Source: Sphingopyxis sp. RIFCSPHIGHO2_12_FULL_65_19 (GTDB lineage Bacteria > Pseudomonadota > Alphaproteobacteria > Sphingomonadales > Sphingomonadaceae). Taken from it: a DNA stretch of 32,752 nt. The notes under the pieces were generated by a model that saw only the letters and a list, made by a program, of their open reading frames with translations, made no database searches and had not been told where the DNA came from. Of this stretch, positions 15,102 through 24,706 are shown in pieces. Positions within the stretch are counted from its first letter, which is position 1; every line of letters starts with the position of its first letter. The translations under genes were made by a program, and so were the position numbers. The DNA lies in contig NZ_MIAM01000039.1 of assembly GCF_001830555.1 (NCBI RefSeq), forward strand, positions 25,867 through 58,618. Reading direction: 5' to 3'.

Positions 15102-15803
15102 CTACCGCGCGCCGTTCCGCTCCTCCGCATGCGCCTCGGCGCGCTCGAGCAGCAACGCCAGATCCTCGCGGCTGATGTCGAACGTCTCGCCCAGATCGTC
15201 GAGCGCGGCGTCGATATCCCCCATCGACAGCCCCGAAACCGGCACCGGAGGCACGGCCTTGCCCTCGACCGGCTTGGCGCGGTGCGGATAGCTGTGCCCC
15301 GAAAAACGATGGAACAGCCAGCCGATCGCCACCATCAACAGCGAATTGACCGCCACGACGATCAGGAAATCGATCACATGCGCCGAAAACAGCGCATAGC
15401 CGCCAAGCACCGCGCTCAGCGCCGCCGCGCCGCCCGGCGGGTGCAGGCAGCGCAGCAGGGACATGGCGAGGATCGCCAGCGAAACCGCAACGGCCGCGGC
15501 GATCGCCGGATCAGGGATAAACTGTGCGACGACCACGCCAACAAGCGCCGACACGACATTGCCGCCGACGATCGACCAGGGCTGCGCGAGCGGGCTGGCC
15601 GGGACCGCGAACAGCAGCACCGCGGACGCTCCCATCGGCGCGACGATCCACGGCATCGACGACGCGAACAGCGCGGTGCAGGTCAATCCGATAAAGCCGA
15701 TCCCGATCAGCGCGCCAACGCTCGCGATCACGCGGTCGCGCAGACTCGCGCCGGCCAGCAGCGGCACGAAGATGCGGCCTGTGTTCAGTAACGCGCGGAC
15801 CAT
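15102..15803 (-). CDS. HPP-family integral membrane protein
   Basis: This is a 233-residue protein. Four to five hydrophobic segments occupy about 10-165, with the defining RCLHPPGGAAAL (118-129) and the companion segments APMGASAVLLFAVP (55-68) and PLAQPWSIVGGN (71-82). Some HPP proteins of cyanobacteria and chloroplasts move nitrite; for most bacterial ones the substrate is unknown. After the membrane part, a soluble tail (about 172-233) predicts a helical module (MGDIDAALDDLGETFDIS). Larger relatives have CBS domains at this position; none is present here. AAGGA lies 6-7 nt before the ATG. It is divergent from the S9 peptidase gene with 139 bp between starts. Confidence 0.88.
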   Translation of the reverse strand: MVRALLNTGRIFVPLLAGASLRDRVIASVGALIGIGFIGLTCTALFASSMPWIVAPMGASAVLLFAVPASPLAQPWSIVGGNVVSALVGVVVAQFIPDPAIAAAVAVSLAILAMSLLRCLHPPGGAAALSAVLGGYALFSAHVIDFLIVVAVNSLLMVAIGWLFHRFSGHSYPHRAKPVEGKAVPPVPVSGLSMGDIDAALDDLGETFDISREDLALLLERAEAHAEERNGAR

Positions 15804-15908
15804 CGGCTTCCTTCTCGTTCCTCGATCGGCCCGATGGGGTTTTTCCTCTTCCCCTGCCAGCGAAAATTAGTTGGCATCGGCGAAGCGCGATTTGGCGCGC
15901 CTTCGTCC

Positions 15909-15936
15909 TTGAACCCGCGCGCCGCATCGCTAAACC
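15909..15936 (+). promoter_or_regulatory. Possible promoter giving a leaderless S9 peptidase mRNA
   Basis: TTGAAC (15909-15914) and TAAACC (15931-15936) are separated by 16 bp, and the ATG begins 7 nt after the second box. No Shine-Dalgarno sequence is seen. If used, transcription would begin at or next to the ATG. The match to -10 is only partial. Confidence 0.35.
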
Positions 15937-15942
15937 GTTTTC

Positions 15943-18009
15943 ATGCGAAACCATATCCTTTGCAGCGCGATCGCGCTCGCCGCCGCCCTTTCCGCCCCCG
16001 CTTTTGCTCGCCCGATGACCGAGGTCGACCTTGCGACCTTGAAGCGCGTCGCCGCGCCGGCCGCATCGCCCGACGGCCGCTGGGTCGTGTTCCAGATGAC
16101 CGAGACCGAAGCAGGCAGCTACAAGCGTTCGACCGGCCTGTGGATCGTCGACCGCAATGCAAAGGACGCAAAGCCTGCGCCGGTTGCCGACACCGCGGGC
16201 ATGAACGAAACCGCGCCCGCGTTCGACAAGGACGGCACGCTCTATTTCCTCTCGAACGCGTCGGGCAAAAGCCAGGTCTGGCGGACCGATCCCAAAACGG
16301 GTGGTGCCCCGACGCAGGTGACCGACACCAAGGCTGATATTTCGGGCTTCAAAATTTCGCCCGACGCCACCAAGCTGCTCGCATGGGGCGACATTGCCAA
16401 GGAATGCACCGACTTCGGCTGTGACGCGAAGGACAAGGGCGCGCTGCCCGGTCCCGGCACCGGCCGTCTCTACAAGGACGGCGTGGGCTTCGTCCGTCAC
16501 TGGGATCATTGGGAAACGCCCGGCACCTACAGCCGCCCCTTCATCTTCAATCTCGAAGGCGGCAAGGCGACCGCCGCGCGTCCGGCCGACGCCGGGCTGG
16601 TCGGCGACACGCCGTCGAAGCCCTTTGGCGGCGGCGAAGAACTGGCGTGGGGCGCCGACAGCCGCACCGTCTTTTTCACGCTGCGCAAGGCCGACCGCAA
16701 TGAACCGATGTCGACCAACCTCGATATCTACAGCTGGCTGGTCGACAGCCGGATGATGCCGGTGAATTTGACGCAGAATAATCAGGCGACCGACACCCTC
16801 CCCACCCCATCGCCCGACGGCAAATGGCTCGCCTATGCCGCGATGGCGCGGCCGGGTTATGAGGCCGACCGGCTGGTGCTGATGCTCCGCAACCTCGAAA
16901 GCGGCGAGACGAAGAAACTCACCGACGCGTGGGACCGTTCGGTCGGCTCGATCGCCTGGGCCGCGGATGGCAAATCGCTTTATGTGACAGCGCAGGATAC
17001 GCTGGAACATCCGGTGTTCCGCATCGACGCCGCGACGGGCAAGGTCGAAAAGGTCAAGGCGACGACCGAAGCGTTCGAGGGCAATATCGGCGACGTCACC
17101 CCGCTTCCCGGCGGCGGCCTCCTCTATTCGCGCAACAGCGCGCTGCTGCCGACCGATTTGTTCGAGCGCGACGCCAAGGGCAAGGTGAAACAGATCACCG
17201 CGGTCAATGCCGCGCGTCTCGCCGAATTCGATCCGGTCAAGCTGGAGAAGATCCAGTTCGCGGGCGCGAACGGCGACAAGGTGTGGGGCATGACCCTGAA
17301 GCCCGCGAACAGCACCGGCAAGTTGCCGGTCGCGTTCATCGTCCATGGCGGGCCGCAGGGCAGCTTCGGCAACAGCTGGTCGACGCGCTGGAATCCGCGC
17401 CTTTTCGCCGAGCAGGGCTATGGCGTCGTCACCATCGATTTCCACGGATCGACCGGCTATGGTCAGGCCTTCACCGACAGCATCAACAAGGATTGGGGCG
17501 GCAAGCCGCTCGAAGATTTGAAGCTCGGTCTCGCCGCAGCGGGACAGCGGGATGCGCAGCTCGACCTCAACAACGCCTGTGCGCTGGGCGCCTCATACGG
17601 CGGTTATATGATGAACTGGATCGCGGGCCAGTGGACCGACGGCTTCAAATGCCTCGTCCAGCACGACGGAGTGTTCGACCTGCGCGCGATGGCGTTCGAG
17701 ACCGAGGAACTGTGGTTCGACGAATGGGATCATGGCGGCCCCTGGTGGGAACGCACCGACCCCGAGAAATGGAACCCGGTGAACCATGTCACGAAATGGA
17801 AAACCCCGATGCTGGTCATCACCAGCGAAAAGGATTTCCGCATCCCCTACAGTCAGGGTCTCGCCGCCTTCACCGCGCTCCAGCGGCGCAATGTCCCGTC
17901 TCAGCTGCTCGTCTTCCCCGACGAGAACCACTGGGTGCTGAAAGGCGCGAACAGCGTCCAGTGGCATCAGACGGTGTTCAACTGGATGGGTGAGCATTTG
18001 AAGAAATAG
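15943..18009 (+). CDS. Secreted S9-family peptidase (dipeptidyl-peptidase/acylaminoacyl-peptidase type)
   Basis: This 688-residue protein has a signal peptide (about 1-22, ending PAFA). Residues 35-430 show repeated beta-propeller strands ([47 protein letters not shown]). The C-terminal alpha/beta-hydrolase domain has the nucleophile S551 in GASYGGYM, D631 in SEKDFRIPY and H663 in DENHWVL; HGGPQG supplies the oxyanion hole. Family enzymes release dipeptides or acyl-amino acids from short peptides; the signal peptide places this one in the periplasm, where it would work on imported peptides. No Shine-Dalgarno precedes the ATG (see the proposed promoter). A strong hairpin terminator follows 21 bp after the stop. 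Confidence 0.93.
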   Translation: MRNHILCSAIALAAALSAPAFARPMTEVDLATLKRVAAPAASPDGRWVVFQMTETEAGSYKRSTGLWIVDRNAKDAKPAPVADTAGMNETAPAFDKDGTLYFLSNASGKSQVWRTDPKTGGAPTQVTDTKADISGFKISPDATKLLAWGDIAKECTDFGCDAKDKGALPGPGTGRLYKDGVGFVRHWDHWETPGTYSRPFIFNLEGGKATAARPADAGLVGDTPSKPFGGGEELAWGADSRTVFFTLRKADRNEPMSTNLDIYSWLVDSRMMPVNLTQNNQATDTLPTPSPDGKWLAYAAMARPGYEADRLVLMLRNLESGETKKLTDAWDRSVGSIAWAADGKSLYVTAQDTLEHPVFRIDAATGKVEKVKATTEAFEGNIGDVTPLPGGGLLYSRNSALLPTDLFERDAKGKVKQITAVNAARLAEFDPVKLEKIQFAGANGDKVWGMTLKPANSTGKLPVAFIVHGGPQGSFGNSWSTRWNPRLFAEQGYGVVTIDFHGSTGYGQAFTDSINKDWGGKPLEDLKLGLAAAGQRDAQLDLNNACALGASYGGYMMNWIAGQWTDGFKCLVQHDGVFDLRAMAFETEELWFDEWDHGGPWWERTDPEKWNPVNHVTKWKTPMLVITSEKDFRIPYSQGLAAFTALQRRNVPSQLLVFPDENHWVLKGANSVQWHQTVFNWMGEHLKK

Positions 18010-18030
18010 GACTGCTCACCTAACACGCGA

Positions 18031-18068
18031 CCGTGTGCTCCCGCCTTCGCGGGAGCACACGGCTTTTC
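18031..18068 (+). terminator. Rho-independent terminator after the S9 peptidase gene
   Basis: A perfect 14-bp stem pairs CCGTGTGCTCCCGC (18031-18044) with GCGGGAGCACACGG (18049-18062) over a CTTC loop, followed by CTTTTC. This is the clearest intrinsic terminator in the window and separates the peptidase from valS. The stem also resembles dispersed CCCGCCTTCGCGGG repeats. Confidence 0.85.
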
Positions 18069-18154
18069 AAATTAAGCTATCCGCGATGCGGAGGGCCCGT
18101 GTGGACAGCTTCCCCCTTGCCGCCTCGCGCCCCGGCTGGCAAAGGCGCCCGGCT

Positions 18155-21043
18155 ATGCCGATGGAAAAAACATTCGATCCCGCCGCGATTGAAGCGAAAT
18201 GGGCCACTGAGTGGGAAAGCCGCGGGCTGTTTCGCCCGCACCGCCCCGACGCCACCCCCTTCACGATCGTCAACCCGCCGCCGAACGTCACCGGCGCGCT
18301 GCATATCGGCCATGCGCTCGACAACACGTTGCAGGACGTGCTCGTCCGCTACGAGCGCCTTCGCGGCAAGGATGCTTTGTGGGTCGTCGGCATGGACCAT
18401 GCCGGCATCGCGACGCAGATGGTCGTCGAACGCCAGCTGGAAGCGCGGCAGGACAAGCGCACCAATTACAGCCGCGAGGACTTCATCGACAAGGTTTGGC
18501 AATGGAAGGCGGAAAGCGGCGGCCAGATCACCGGCCAGCTCCGCCGTCTCGGCTGTTCGATGGACTGGAGCCGCGAGCAGTTCACGATGGACCCGCACTT
18601 CACCAAGGCCGTGGTCAAGGTGTTCGTCGACCTTCACAAAAAGGGGCTGATCTACCGCGACAAGCGCCTCGTGAACTGGGATCCGAAGCTCAAGACCGCG
18701 ATTTCGGACCTCGAGGTCGAAACGCACGAGGTTCAGGGGGGGTTCTGGCACTTCAAATATCCACTCGCCGACGGCGTGACGCTCGACGATGGGCGCGATT
18801 ATATCGAGGTCGCGACGACGCGTCCCGAAACGATGCTCGCCGACATGGCGGTCGCGGTGAACGCTGATGACGCGCGCTATCAAAGCGTTATCGGCAAGTT
18901 CGTGACGCTGCCGATCACCGGCCGCCGCGTTCCCATTGTCGCCGACGAACATGCCGATCCCGAACTGGGTTCGGGCGCGGTGAAAATAACGCCAGGTCAT
19001 GATTTCAACGATTTCGAGGTCGGCAAGCGCGCAGGATTCAAGCCCGGCGAGATGCTCAACATGCTCGATGGCGACGCGAATGTGATCCAGACCGCCGATG
19101 GGCTGATCCCTGCCGAATATCTCGGCCTCCACCGCTTCAAACGCGATGGTGTCGATGGCGCGCGCGAGCTTGTCGTCCAGCGGATGAAGGAAGGTGGCTT
19201 CCTGATCCCGCATGTCGTGACGTCAAAAGACGGGGACGTCACGGAGCATGACGCCGAGCCGCGCACGATCCAGACGCCGTTCGGCGACCGCGGCGGCGTG
19301 GTGATCGAGCCCTGGCTGACCGACCAATGGTATGTCGACGCCGAAACGCTCGCGCAGCCGCCGATGGCGGCAGTGCGCGACGGGCGCATCAACATCGTGC
19401 CCAAGACGTGGGAAAAGACCTTCTTCAACTGGATGGAGAATATCCAGCCCTGGTGCGTCTCGCGGCAGCTCTGGTGGGGCCACCGGATCCCCGCCTGGTA
19501 TGGGCCGCCGATCGGCCAAGATGAGCAATCGCTGGCTGATGGCACCTTTGCATGGCTAGACGAAATTCCTGACCTGGATGACCCGATCCGGCGTGTTCGT
19601 GCAAACCCTGAAGTCTTTGTTGCTGAGACCTTCGACGAAGCGCTTGCTCAGGCCGAGAAGCGCTACTCGGAAGTGGGCATAGACTTCACTTTGGAAGACG
19701 GGTTTCGACTGGCGGAAGTCGAAGGGTTTGACGAAGCCAGAGATGCGTTTGCAAACGGCGAGCTCGGCCTTTGGCGTGACCCCGACGTCCTCGACACCTG
19801 GTTCTCTTCCGCCCTCTGGCCCTTCGCCACGCTCGGCTGGCCCGAAGATACTGACCTCGTCAAACGCCACTACCCCAACGACGTCCTTATCTCGGGTTTC
19901 GACATCCTGTTCTTCTGGGACGCCCGCATGGCGATGCAGGGGATGGAGTTTATGGGCGATGTGCCGTGGAAGACGCTCTATCTCCACGGCCTCGTCCGCG
20001 CGCCCGACGGCGCAAAGATGTCGAAGTCGAAGGGCAATGTGGTCGACCCGCTCGGCCTGATCGACCAATATGGCGCCGACGCGCTTCGCTTCTTCATGGC
20101 GGCGATGGAAAGCCAGGGCCGCGACATCAAGATGGATGATGCGCGCCTCGCCGGATATCGCAATTTCGCGACCAAGCTGTGGAACGCCGCGCGCTTCTGC
20201 GAAGCCAATGGCATTTCGGCCTCGACGAGCTTCGAGGCGCCCGCCGCGACGCTTCCCGTCAACCGCTGGATCATCGGGGAGGTCGCCGCGACCGTCGCCG
20301 CGATGGAAAGTGCCTTCGCCGCCTATCGCTTCGACGAGGCCGCGAATGCGATCTACAGCTTTGCGTGGGATCGCTTCTGCGACTGGTATCTGGAGCTGAT
20401 CAAGGGCGCGATCGACGACGAGACGAAGGCCGTCGCCGGATGGGTGCTCGACCAGATCCTGGTCATGCTGCACCCCTTCATGCCCTTCATCACCGAAGAG
20501 CTGTGGACGGGCCTCGGCGAGCGCGCCGACTATCCGCTGATCACCGCCAAATGGCCCGCGCCGGACGCCGTGCGCGATGCCGGCGCGAGCGCCGATATCG
20601 ACTGGCTGATCAAGCTCGTCAGCGAGCTGCGCACGGCCAAGGCCGAACTCGGCCTGCCGCCGGGCGCGCGTCTGACTGCTCATTTCCCCGCATCGCTCAA
20701 GGGCCGCACGGATAAGCTCGCCGCGCAGCTCGACCGCCTCGCGCGCCTCGAATCGATCAGTTTCGATCCTGCCCCCGCAGGCGCTTCGGCGCAACTCGTC
20801 GTCGAGGGCGAGACGATCACGGTTCCCCTCGAAGGTGTGATCGACATCGCCGCCGAACGCGACCGCCTGACCAAGGCGCTCGCCGCCGCGGCGAAGGAAC
20901 GCGACGGTCTTGCCGGGCGCCTGAACAACCCGTCGTTCGTCGAGCGCGCCAAGCCCGAAGCGGTGGAAAAGGCGCGCGCCGATCATGCCGCGAAGGAAGC
21001 CGAAGCCGACCGTCTGACCGCCGCGCTGGCGCGGCTGGGGTGA
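18155..21043 (+). CDS. valS: Valyl-tRNA synthetase
   Basis: This 962-residue cytosolic class I enzyme charges tRNA-Val. The start is ATG 18155, with AAGG 9 nt upstream; ATG 18161 is an alternative two codons later, while the open frame further 5' crosses the preceding terminator. The HIGH motif is HIGH at 50-53 after PPPNVTGAL, the editing domain contains [15 protein letters not shown] and [10 protein letters not shown], and KMSKS is at 621-625. The C-terminal arm (about 890-962) is a charged coiled coil. The protein is somewhat longer than many bacterial ValRS because about 87 residues (455-541), between [10 protein letters not shown] and [11 protein letters not shown], are expanded and differ in codon use (separate entry). 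The insert keeps the frame and all catalytic motifs are intact, so the enzyme should work. Confidence 0.96.
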   Translation: MPMEKTFDPAAIEAKWATEWESRGLFRPHRPDATPFTIVNPPPNVTGALHIGHALDNTLQDVLVRYERLRGKDALWVVGMDHAGIATQMVVERQLEARQDKRTNYSREDFIDKVWQWKAESGGQITGQLRRLGCSMDWSREQFTMDPHFTKAVVKVFVDLHKKGLIYRDKRLVNWDPKLKTAISDLEVETHEVQGGFWHFKYPLADGVTLDDGRDYIEVATTRPETMLADMAVAVNADDARYQSVIGKFVTLPITGRRVPIVADEHADPELGSGAVKITPGHDFNDFEVGKRAGFKPGEMLNMLDGDANVIQTADGLIPAEYLGLHRFKRDGVDGARELVVQRMKEGGFLIPHVVTSKDGDVTEHDAEPRTIQTPFGDRGGVVIEPWLTDQWYVDAETLAQPPMAAVRDGRINIVPKTWEKTFFNWMENIQPWCVSRQLWWGHRIPAWYGPPIGQDEQSLADGTFAWLDEIPDLDDPIRRVRANPEVFVAETFDEALAQAEKRYSEVGIDFTLEDGFRLAEVEGFDEARDAFANGELGLWRDPDVLDTWFSSALWPFATLGWPEDTDLVKRHYPNDVLISGFDILFFWDARMAMQGMEFMGDVPWKTLYLHGLVRAPDGAKMSKSKGNVVDPLGLIDQYGADALRFFMAAMESQGRDIKMDDARLAGYRNFATKLWNAARFCEANGISASTSFEAPAATLPVNRWIIGEVAATVAAMESAFAAYRFDEAANAIYSFAWDRFCDWYLELIKGAIDDETKAVAGWVLDQILVMLHPFMPFITEELWTGLGERADYPLITAKWPAPDAVRDAGASADIDWLIKLVSELRTAKAELGLPPGARLTAHFPASLKGRTDKLAAQLDRLARLESISFDPAPAGASAQLVVEGETITVPLEGVIDIAAERDRLTKALAAAAKERDGLAGRLNNPSFVERAKPEAVEKARADHAAKEAEADRLTAALARLG
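19517..19777 (+). other. Atypical in-frame segment inside valS
   Basis: Codons 455-541 contain acidic, low-complexity-like sequence ([33 protein letters not shown]) around a family-typical [15 protein letters not shown]. Third-position GC is 41 of 73 codons for 19562-19780, against 33 of 40 in the next 40 codons (19781-19900). The segment uses AGA, ATA and CGA, which the neighbouring code avoids. It looks like an insertion or a replaced patch of foreign or relaxed origin. Confidence 0.6.
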
Positions 21044-21057
21044 GCGAACGCCGCCAT

Positions 21058-21176
21058 TCCTCCCCGCTTGTGGGGAGGTGGCAGCCGGAACGGCTGACGG
21101 ACGGGGCTAGTGTCCTTGCGCGAAGCTGCGTCGGGCCGCGAACCCCCTCCACCACCCTGCCCGCAAGCGGGGAGGA
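21058..21176. repeat. 119-bp inverted-repeat element between valS and the MATE gene
   Basis: The ends TCCTCCCCGCTTGTGG (21058-21073) and CCGCAAGCGGGGAGGA (21161-21176) are inverted repeats matching at 15 of 16 positions. Inside are a local hairpin CCTCCCC/GGGGAGG (21059-21065 with 21072-21078) and CAGCCG-GAA-CGGCTG (21082-21096). The form (CTCCCCGCTTGxGGGGAGGTGGCAGCC ... CCCCTCCACCA) is that of an abundant small repeat in alphaproteobacterial genomes. Its right end supplies GGGGAGGA, the apparent ribosome-binding site of the MATE gene. Confidence 0.75.
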
Positions 21177-21182
21177 TTTTTC

Positions 21183-22646
21183 GTGACCGATGGCGAGACG
21201 CCCGTCACGCCGACACCCTTTGCGGCGGCCGCGGACCCGGCCGCCAACCCCGTCCCGCCGCGCCAGACGGCGCGCGGCGGCGGGCGTATGGACCTGACGC
21301 AGGGGCCGATCGCCAAAACGCTGATCCTCTTCGCGCTGCCGACGCTCGCGTCCAACATCCTCCAGACGCTCTCGGGATCGGTGAACTCGATCTGGGTCGG
21401 GCAATTTCTGGGCAATGGCGCGCTCGCCGCGACCGCCAACGCCAATATCATCATGTTCCTGATGTTCGGCGCCTTCTTCGGCTTCGGCATGGCTGCGACC
21501 GTGCTGATCGGCCAAGCCATCGGCCGCGGCGACGTCGACGCGGCGCGGCGCGCGACCGGCGGCGTGATCGGCCTCGCGCTGATCTTTTCGGTGATGATCG
21601 CGATCCTTGGCTGGTTTGCGTCCGACCAGATATTGCGCTGGCTCGAAACCCCGCCCCAGGCCTTTGCGCTGGCGCATGACTATCTGCGCGTCACCTTCCT
21701 CGCCGTTCCCGCGTCGATGCTGTCGGTCACGCTGATGATGGCCTCGCGCGGCGCGGGCGATGCGATGACGCCGCTCCGTTTCATGATCCTTGCGGTGGTG
21801 CTCGACATCGTCTTCAACCCGGTGCTGATCCTTGGCCTTGGCCCCTTCCCCCGCCTTGGCATTGCGGGCAGCGCCCTCGCCACCGCGCTCGCCGGGACGA
21901 TCAGCCTCGCGGGCATGATCGCCTGGTTCTACGCGAAGAACCATGTGCTGCGCCTGCGCGGGCCCGAACTGGCCTATCTCCTTCCCAAATGGAGCGAACT
22001 GCGCTTTATCGTCGGGCGCGGATTGCCGATGGGCGCGCAGATGCTCGTCATTTCCGGCGCCGGGCTTGTGATGATCGGCCTCGTCAACCGCGAAGGGCTG
22101 GTGGCCGCCGCGGCTTATGGCGCGACGTTGCAGCTGTGGAACTATATCCAGATGCCGGCGCTTGCGGTCGGTGCCGCGGTCAGCTCGATGGCGGCGCAGA
22201 ATATCGGCGCCGGGCGCTGGGATCGGGTCGCGACGGTCACGAACAGCGGCATCGCGATCAACCTGGCGATGACCGGGGTGCTGATCGTCCTGCTCCTGAT
22301 CTTCGACCGCGCCGCGCTCGCGCTCTTCCTCGGCAGCGGCAGCGAAGCGATCGACGTCGCGCGCAATATCCAGCTCATCGCGACCTGGACCTTCCTGCCC
22401 TTTGGCACCACCATCGTCCTCATCAGCACGCTGCGCGCCAACGGTTCGGTCGTGCCGCCGCTGGTCATCCTGTTCCTGTCGATGTTTCCGATCCGCTTCG
22501 GCATCTATTATTTCGGATACCCGGCCATCGGCAGCGACATCATCTGGTGGAGCTTCCCGCTGTCCTCGCTCGCCTCGCTGGCGATGGCGTGGGTCATCTA
22601 CAAACGCGGTAACTGGCGTCGTACGCTGCCGCAGCCGGGCCGCTGA
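21183..22646 (+). CDS. MATE-family multidrug/toxin efflux transporter
   Basis: This is a 487-residue protein with about 12 hydrophobic segments in two similar halves (first PIAKTLILFALPTLASNILQ, second RFIVGRGLPMGAQMLVISGA). The conserved MATE patterns DxxxVGxx-like (SVNSIWVGQFLG) and GAAVSSMAAQNIGAGR are present. It is an inner-membrane Na+ or H+ antiporter for cationic drugs or metabolites; the substrate is unknown. The GTG start at 21183 has GGGGAGG 7 nt upstream, contributed by the repeat element; an internal ATG at 21288, just before the first membrane segment, has a poorer site and would remove the 35-residue Pro/Ala-rich head. A LytS/LytTR-type sensor-regulator pair follows after 95 bp on the same strand and might control or accompany it. 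Confidence 0.92.
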   Translation: MTDGETPVTPTPFAAAADPAANPVPPRQTARGGGRMDLTQGPIAKTLILFALPTLASNILQTLSGSVNSIWVGQFLGNGALAATANANIIMFLMFGAFFGFGMAATVLIGQAIGRGDVDAARRATGGVIGLALIFSVMIAILGWFASDQILRWLETPPQAFALAHDYLRVTFLAVPASMLSVTLMMASRGAGDAMTPLRFMILAVVLDIVFNPVLILGLGPFPRLGIAGSALATALAGTISLAGMIAWFYAKNHVLRLRGPELAYLLPKWSELRFIVGRGLPMGAQMLVISGAGLVMIGLVNREGLVAAAAYGATLQLWNYIQMPALAVGAAVSSMAAQNIGAGRWDRVATVTNSGIAINLAMTGVLIVLLLIFDRAALALFLGSGSEAIDVARNIQLIATWTFLPFGTTIVLISTLRANGSVVPPLVILFLSMFPIRFGIYYFGYPAIGSDIIWWSFPLSSLASLAMAWVIYKRGNWRRTLPQPGR

Positions 22647-22741
22647 CCGGCACCCGGCTTTCGACCAAGGCGCGCACAGCTTCGACTGGCGACCCGGTGG
22701 CTGCTAGCCTTTACGCGGGTTTTGACGCTACAGCAGGCGTA

Positions 22742-23917
22742 ATGAACATGACAAACCGCAAAGATGCGCTGCGCGACCAGCGCGCCAAAATGCTCGCGGC
22801 GGCGCCCGACTGGCGCGCCTCCGACGCCCGCGTCAATCCGCGCGTCGCGATCGGGTCGATCATCGCCATGTGGCTGATCTATTTCCTGATCACCACGGGC
22901 CTCGCGATGCTGACCGGCGCGCCCGAACAATGGGCTTCGGTCGGCCGCCGCGGCGTGGTGGTGATCGCGGGCATCCTCTGCACTTTCGTCCTTTATCAGC
23001 TGCTTCGCCGCGCCCAGCCGCAAAGCTTCGGCGCGCGCCTGGCGGCGGCGCTTGGCGCGGCGGTGCCGCTGGTCATCGTCTATGCGACGGTCAACCTGCT
23101 GGTCTTCTATTACTGGTTCCCGGTGTCCGACGGCGCCAAGATCATCGAGGAAATGCAGTCCAAATATCCCGGCGCGTGGGAAACGGTGCTGATCCTCGAC
23201 AGTTCGATCCGCTGGTATTTCTTCTTCGCGGTGTGGGCGGCACTCTATGTCGCCTTCGGCTACGCCAACGAGATGCGCGCGGTCGAACGCCGCGCCAATC
23301 ATTTCCGGATGGAAGCCAAGAATGCCCAGCTTCGCGCGCTGCATTATCAGGTCAATCCGCACTTCCTGTTCAACACACTCAATTCGCTGTCGACGCTGGT
23401 CCTCAAAGGGTCGAAAAGCGAGGCTGAGACGATGATCATGAACCTCTCGTCCTTCCTTCGGTCCAGCCTCGCGGTCGATCCCGAACAGCTCGTCAGCCTT
23501 GACGAGGAAATCGCGCTCCAGCGCCTGTATCTCGACATCGAGCAAACGCGCTTCCCCGACCGTTTGCAGGTCGCGGTGACGATGCCCGACGAGCTGAAAA
23601 ACGCATGTGTGCCGGTGCTGATCCTGCAACCGATCATCGAAAATGCGATCAAATACGGGGTCGCCCCCACCAAGGGAAAGATCGCGATCCGCCTTTCTGC
23701 CAGCGCCGAATATGGCCTGCTCATTCTGCGCATCGAAAATGACATCGACCCCAAGGCGCCGGTTCCGGCGTCGGGCACGGGGCTGGGGCTCGGCAACGTC
23801 CGCGAACGCCTGCTGACGCGCTATGGCCCAACGGCCGGATGCGAATGGGGGCCGTCCGACGATGGCGGATTTGTCGTATCGCTCTGGCTGCCGCTGGCAC
23901 GGGAGGCTTGCTTATGA
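22742..23917 (+). CDS. LytS/YehU-type sensor histidine kinase
   Basis: From ATG 22742 (ATG 22748 is an alternative) this gives 391 residues. Four hydrophobic segments are predicted (about 35-57, 70-88, 105-125 and 157-174). A short coiled-coil linker (ANEMRAVERRANHFRMEAKN) follows, then the His_kinase domain. The phospho-acceptor is H207 in QVNPHFLFNTLNSL, and the ATP-binding HATPase_c part shows IIENAIKYG (N301) and GTGLGLGNVRERL. No separate sensor domain is present, so the signal is sensed by or within the membrane. The stop overlaps the start of the LytTR regulator by 4 bp (ATGA), indicating translational coupling. It lies downstream of the MATE gene. Confidence 0.93.
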   Translation: MNMTNRKDALRDQRAKMLAAAPDWRASDARVNPRVAIGSIIAMWLIYFLITTGLAMLTGAPEQWASVGRRGVVVIAGILCTFVLYQLLRRAQPQSFGARLAAALGAAVPLVIVYATVNLLVFYYWFPVSDGAKIIEEMQSKYPGAWETVLILDSSIRWYFFFAVWAALYVAFGYANEMRAVERRANHFRMEAKNAQLRALHYQVNPHFLFNTLNSLSTLVLKGSKSEAETMIMNLSSFLRSSLAVDPEQLVSLDEEIALQRLYLDIEQTRFPDRLQVAVTMPDELKNACVPVLILQPIIENAIKYGVAPTKGKIAIRLSASAEYGLLILRIENDIDPKAPVPASGTGLGLGNVRERLLTRYGPTAGCEWGPSDDGGFVVSLWLPLAREACL

Positions 23918-24645
23918 TCCATACGCTGCGCACCCTGATCGTCGACGACGAACCGCTCGCGATCGAACGGTTGCAGATCCTGACCGGGCAGCAGGACGGC
24001 GTTTCGCTCGTCGGCACCGCCAGCGACGGCGCCTCGGCGCTGCGCATGGTCGACGCGCTCGCGCCCGATCTTTTGCTCTGTGACATCGCCATGCCCGACC
24101 TCAACGGGTTGGAGGTCGCGGCCGCGATCGAGGGGCTCGACAATCCGCCCGCCGTGGTCTTCGTCACCGCGTTCGACCGCTATGCCGTCGCCGCATTCGA
24201 TGTCGCGGCGGTCGATTACCTGCTGAAACCCGTCTCACCGGAACGCCTTGCCCGCGCGCTGTCGCGCGTGCGCGAATGGCGCGCAACCGAGCGGTCACCG
24301 GCCCAAAAAAGCAAGTGGATCAACGAATTCTGGGTCCAGAACCGCGGTGAAATGCTGCGCATCGACGCCGGCCAGGTCGACCTGATCGAGGCCGAGCGCG
24401 ATTATATGCGCCTGCATGTCGGCGGCCGCAGCTGGCTGATCCACCAGACGATCAAGTCGCTGGAAGCGCGCATGAACCCCGACCAGTTCATGCGCATCCA
24501 TCGGTCGAAGATGATCCGCCGCGAAGGCATTGTCGGGTTGAAACATCATGGCGATGGCGCGTGGAGTGTCGACCTGGGCGAAGGCGGCGTCCACCGTATT
24601 GGCCGCACCTATCTGCACGACGTCAAGGCGATCATGCAGGGCTGA
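23914..24645 (+). CDS. LytTR-family response regulator
   Basis: This is a 243-residue protein. The receiver domain (1-120) has D11-D12, phosphorylation site D57 (LLLCDIAMPDLNG), T85 and K105 (DYLLKPVS). The LytTR DNA-binding domain (about 135-243) shows IEAERDYMRLHVGGRSWLIH and FMRIHRSKMIRREGI. ATG 23914 overlaps the kinase stop (ATGA) and has GGGAGG upstream; a longer in-frame reading begins inside the kinase gene and is unlikely. The kinase H207 should phosphorylate D57. LytTR proteins bind pairs of short direct repeats; the target genes are unknown, with the upstream MATE gene the nearest candidate. A hairpin follows the stop. Confidence 0.94.
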   Translation: MIHTLRTLIVDDEPLAIERLQILTGQQDGVSLVGTASDGASALRMVDALAPDLLLCDIAMPDLNGLEVAAAIEGLDNPPAVVFVTAFDRYAVAAFDVAAVDYLLKPVSPERLARALSRVREWRATERSPAQKSKWINEFWVQNRGEMLRIDAGQVDLIEAERDYMRLHVGGRSWLIHQTIKSLEARMNPDQFMRIHRSKMIRREGIVGLKHHGDGAWSVDLGEGGVHRIGRTYLHDVKAIMQG

Positions 24646-24654
24646 CATGCAAAA

Positions 24655-24682
24655 GCGGCCATGCCCATCGGGACATGGCCGC
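24655..24682 (-). terminator. Intrinsic terminator between the LytTR regulator and UrcA genes
   Basis: GCGGCCATG (24655-24663) pairs with CATGGCCGC (24674-24682), with an inner CCC/GGG extension. On the minus strand the stem is followed by TTTTG, so it best fits the end of the UrcA transcript, but it can fold on either strand between the convergent genes. Confidence 0.7.
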
Positions 24683-24706
24683 CTGTGTCGCCGGATTGCC
24701 GGACCG

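Noticed and set aside
15511-17445. 644-codon antisense frame across the S9 peptidase and HPP genes
   Set aside because: Its sequence is Arg/Gly/Ala-rich with no recognisable domain and overlaps two well-supported genes.
19556-20986. 476-codon frame antisense to valS
   Set aside because: No domain recognised; valS is certain.
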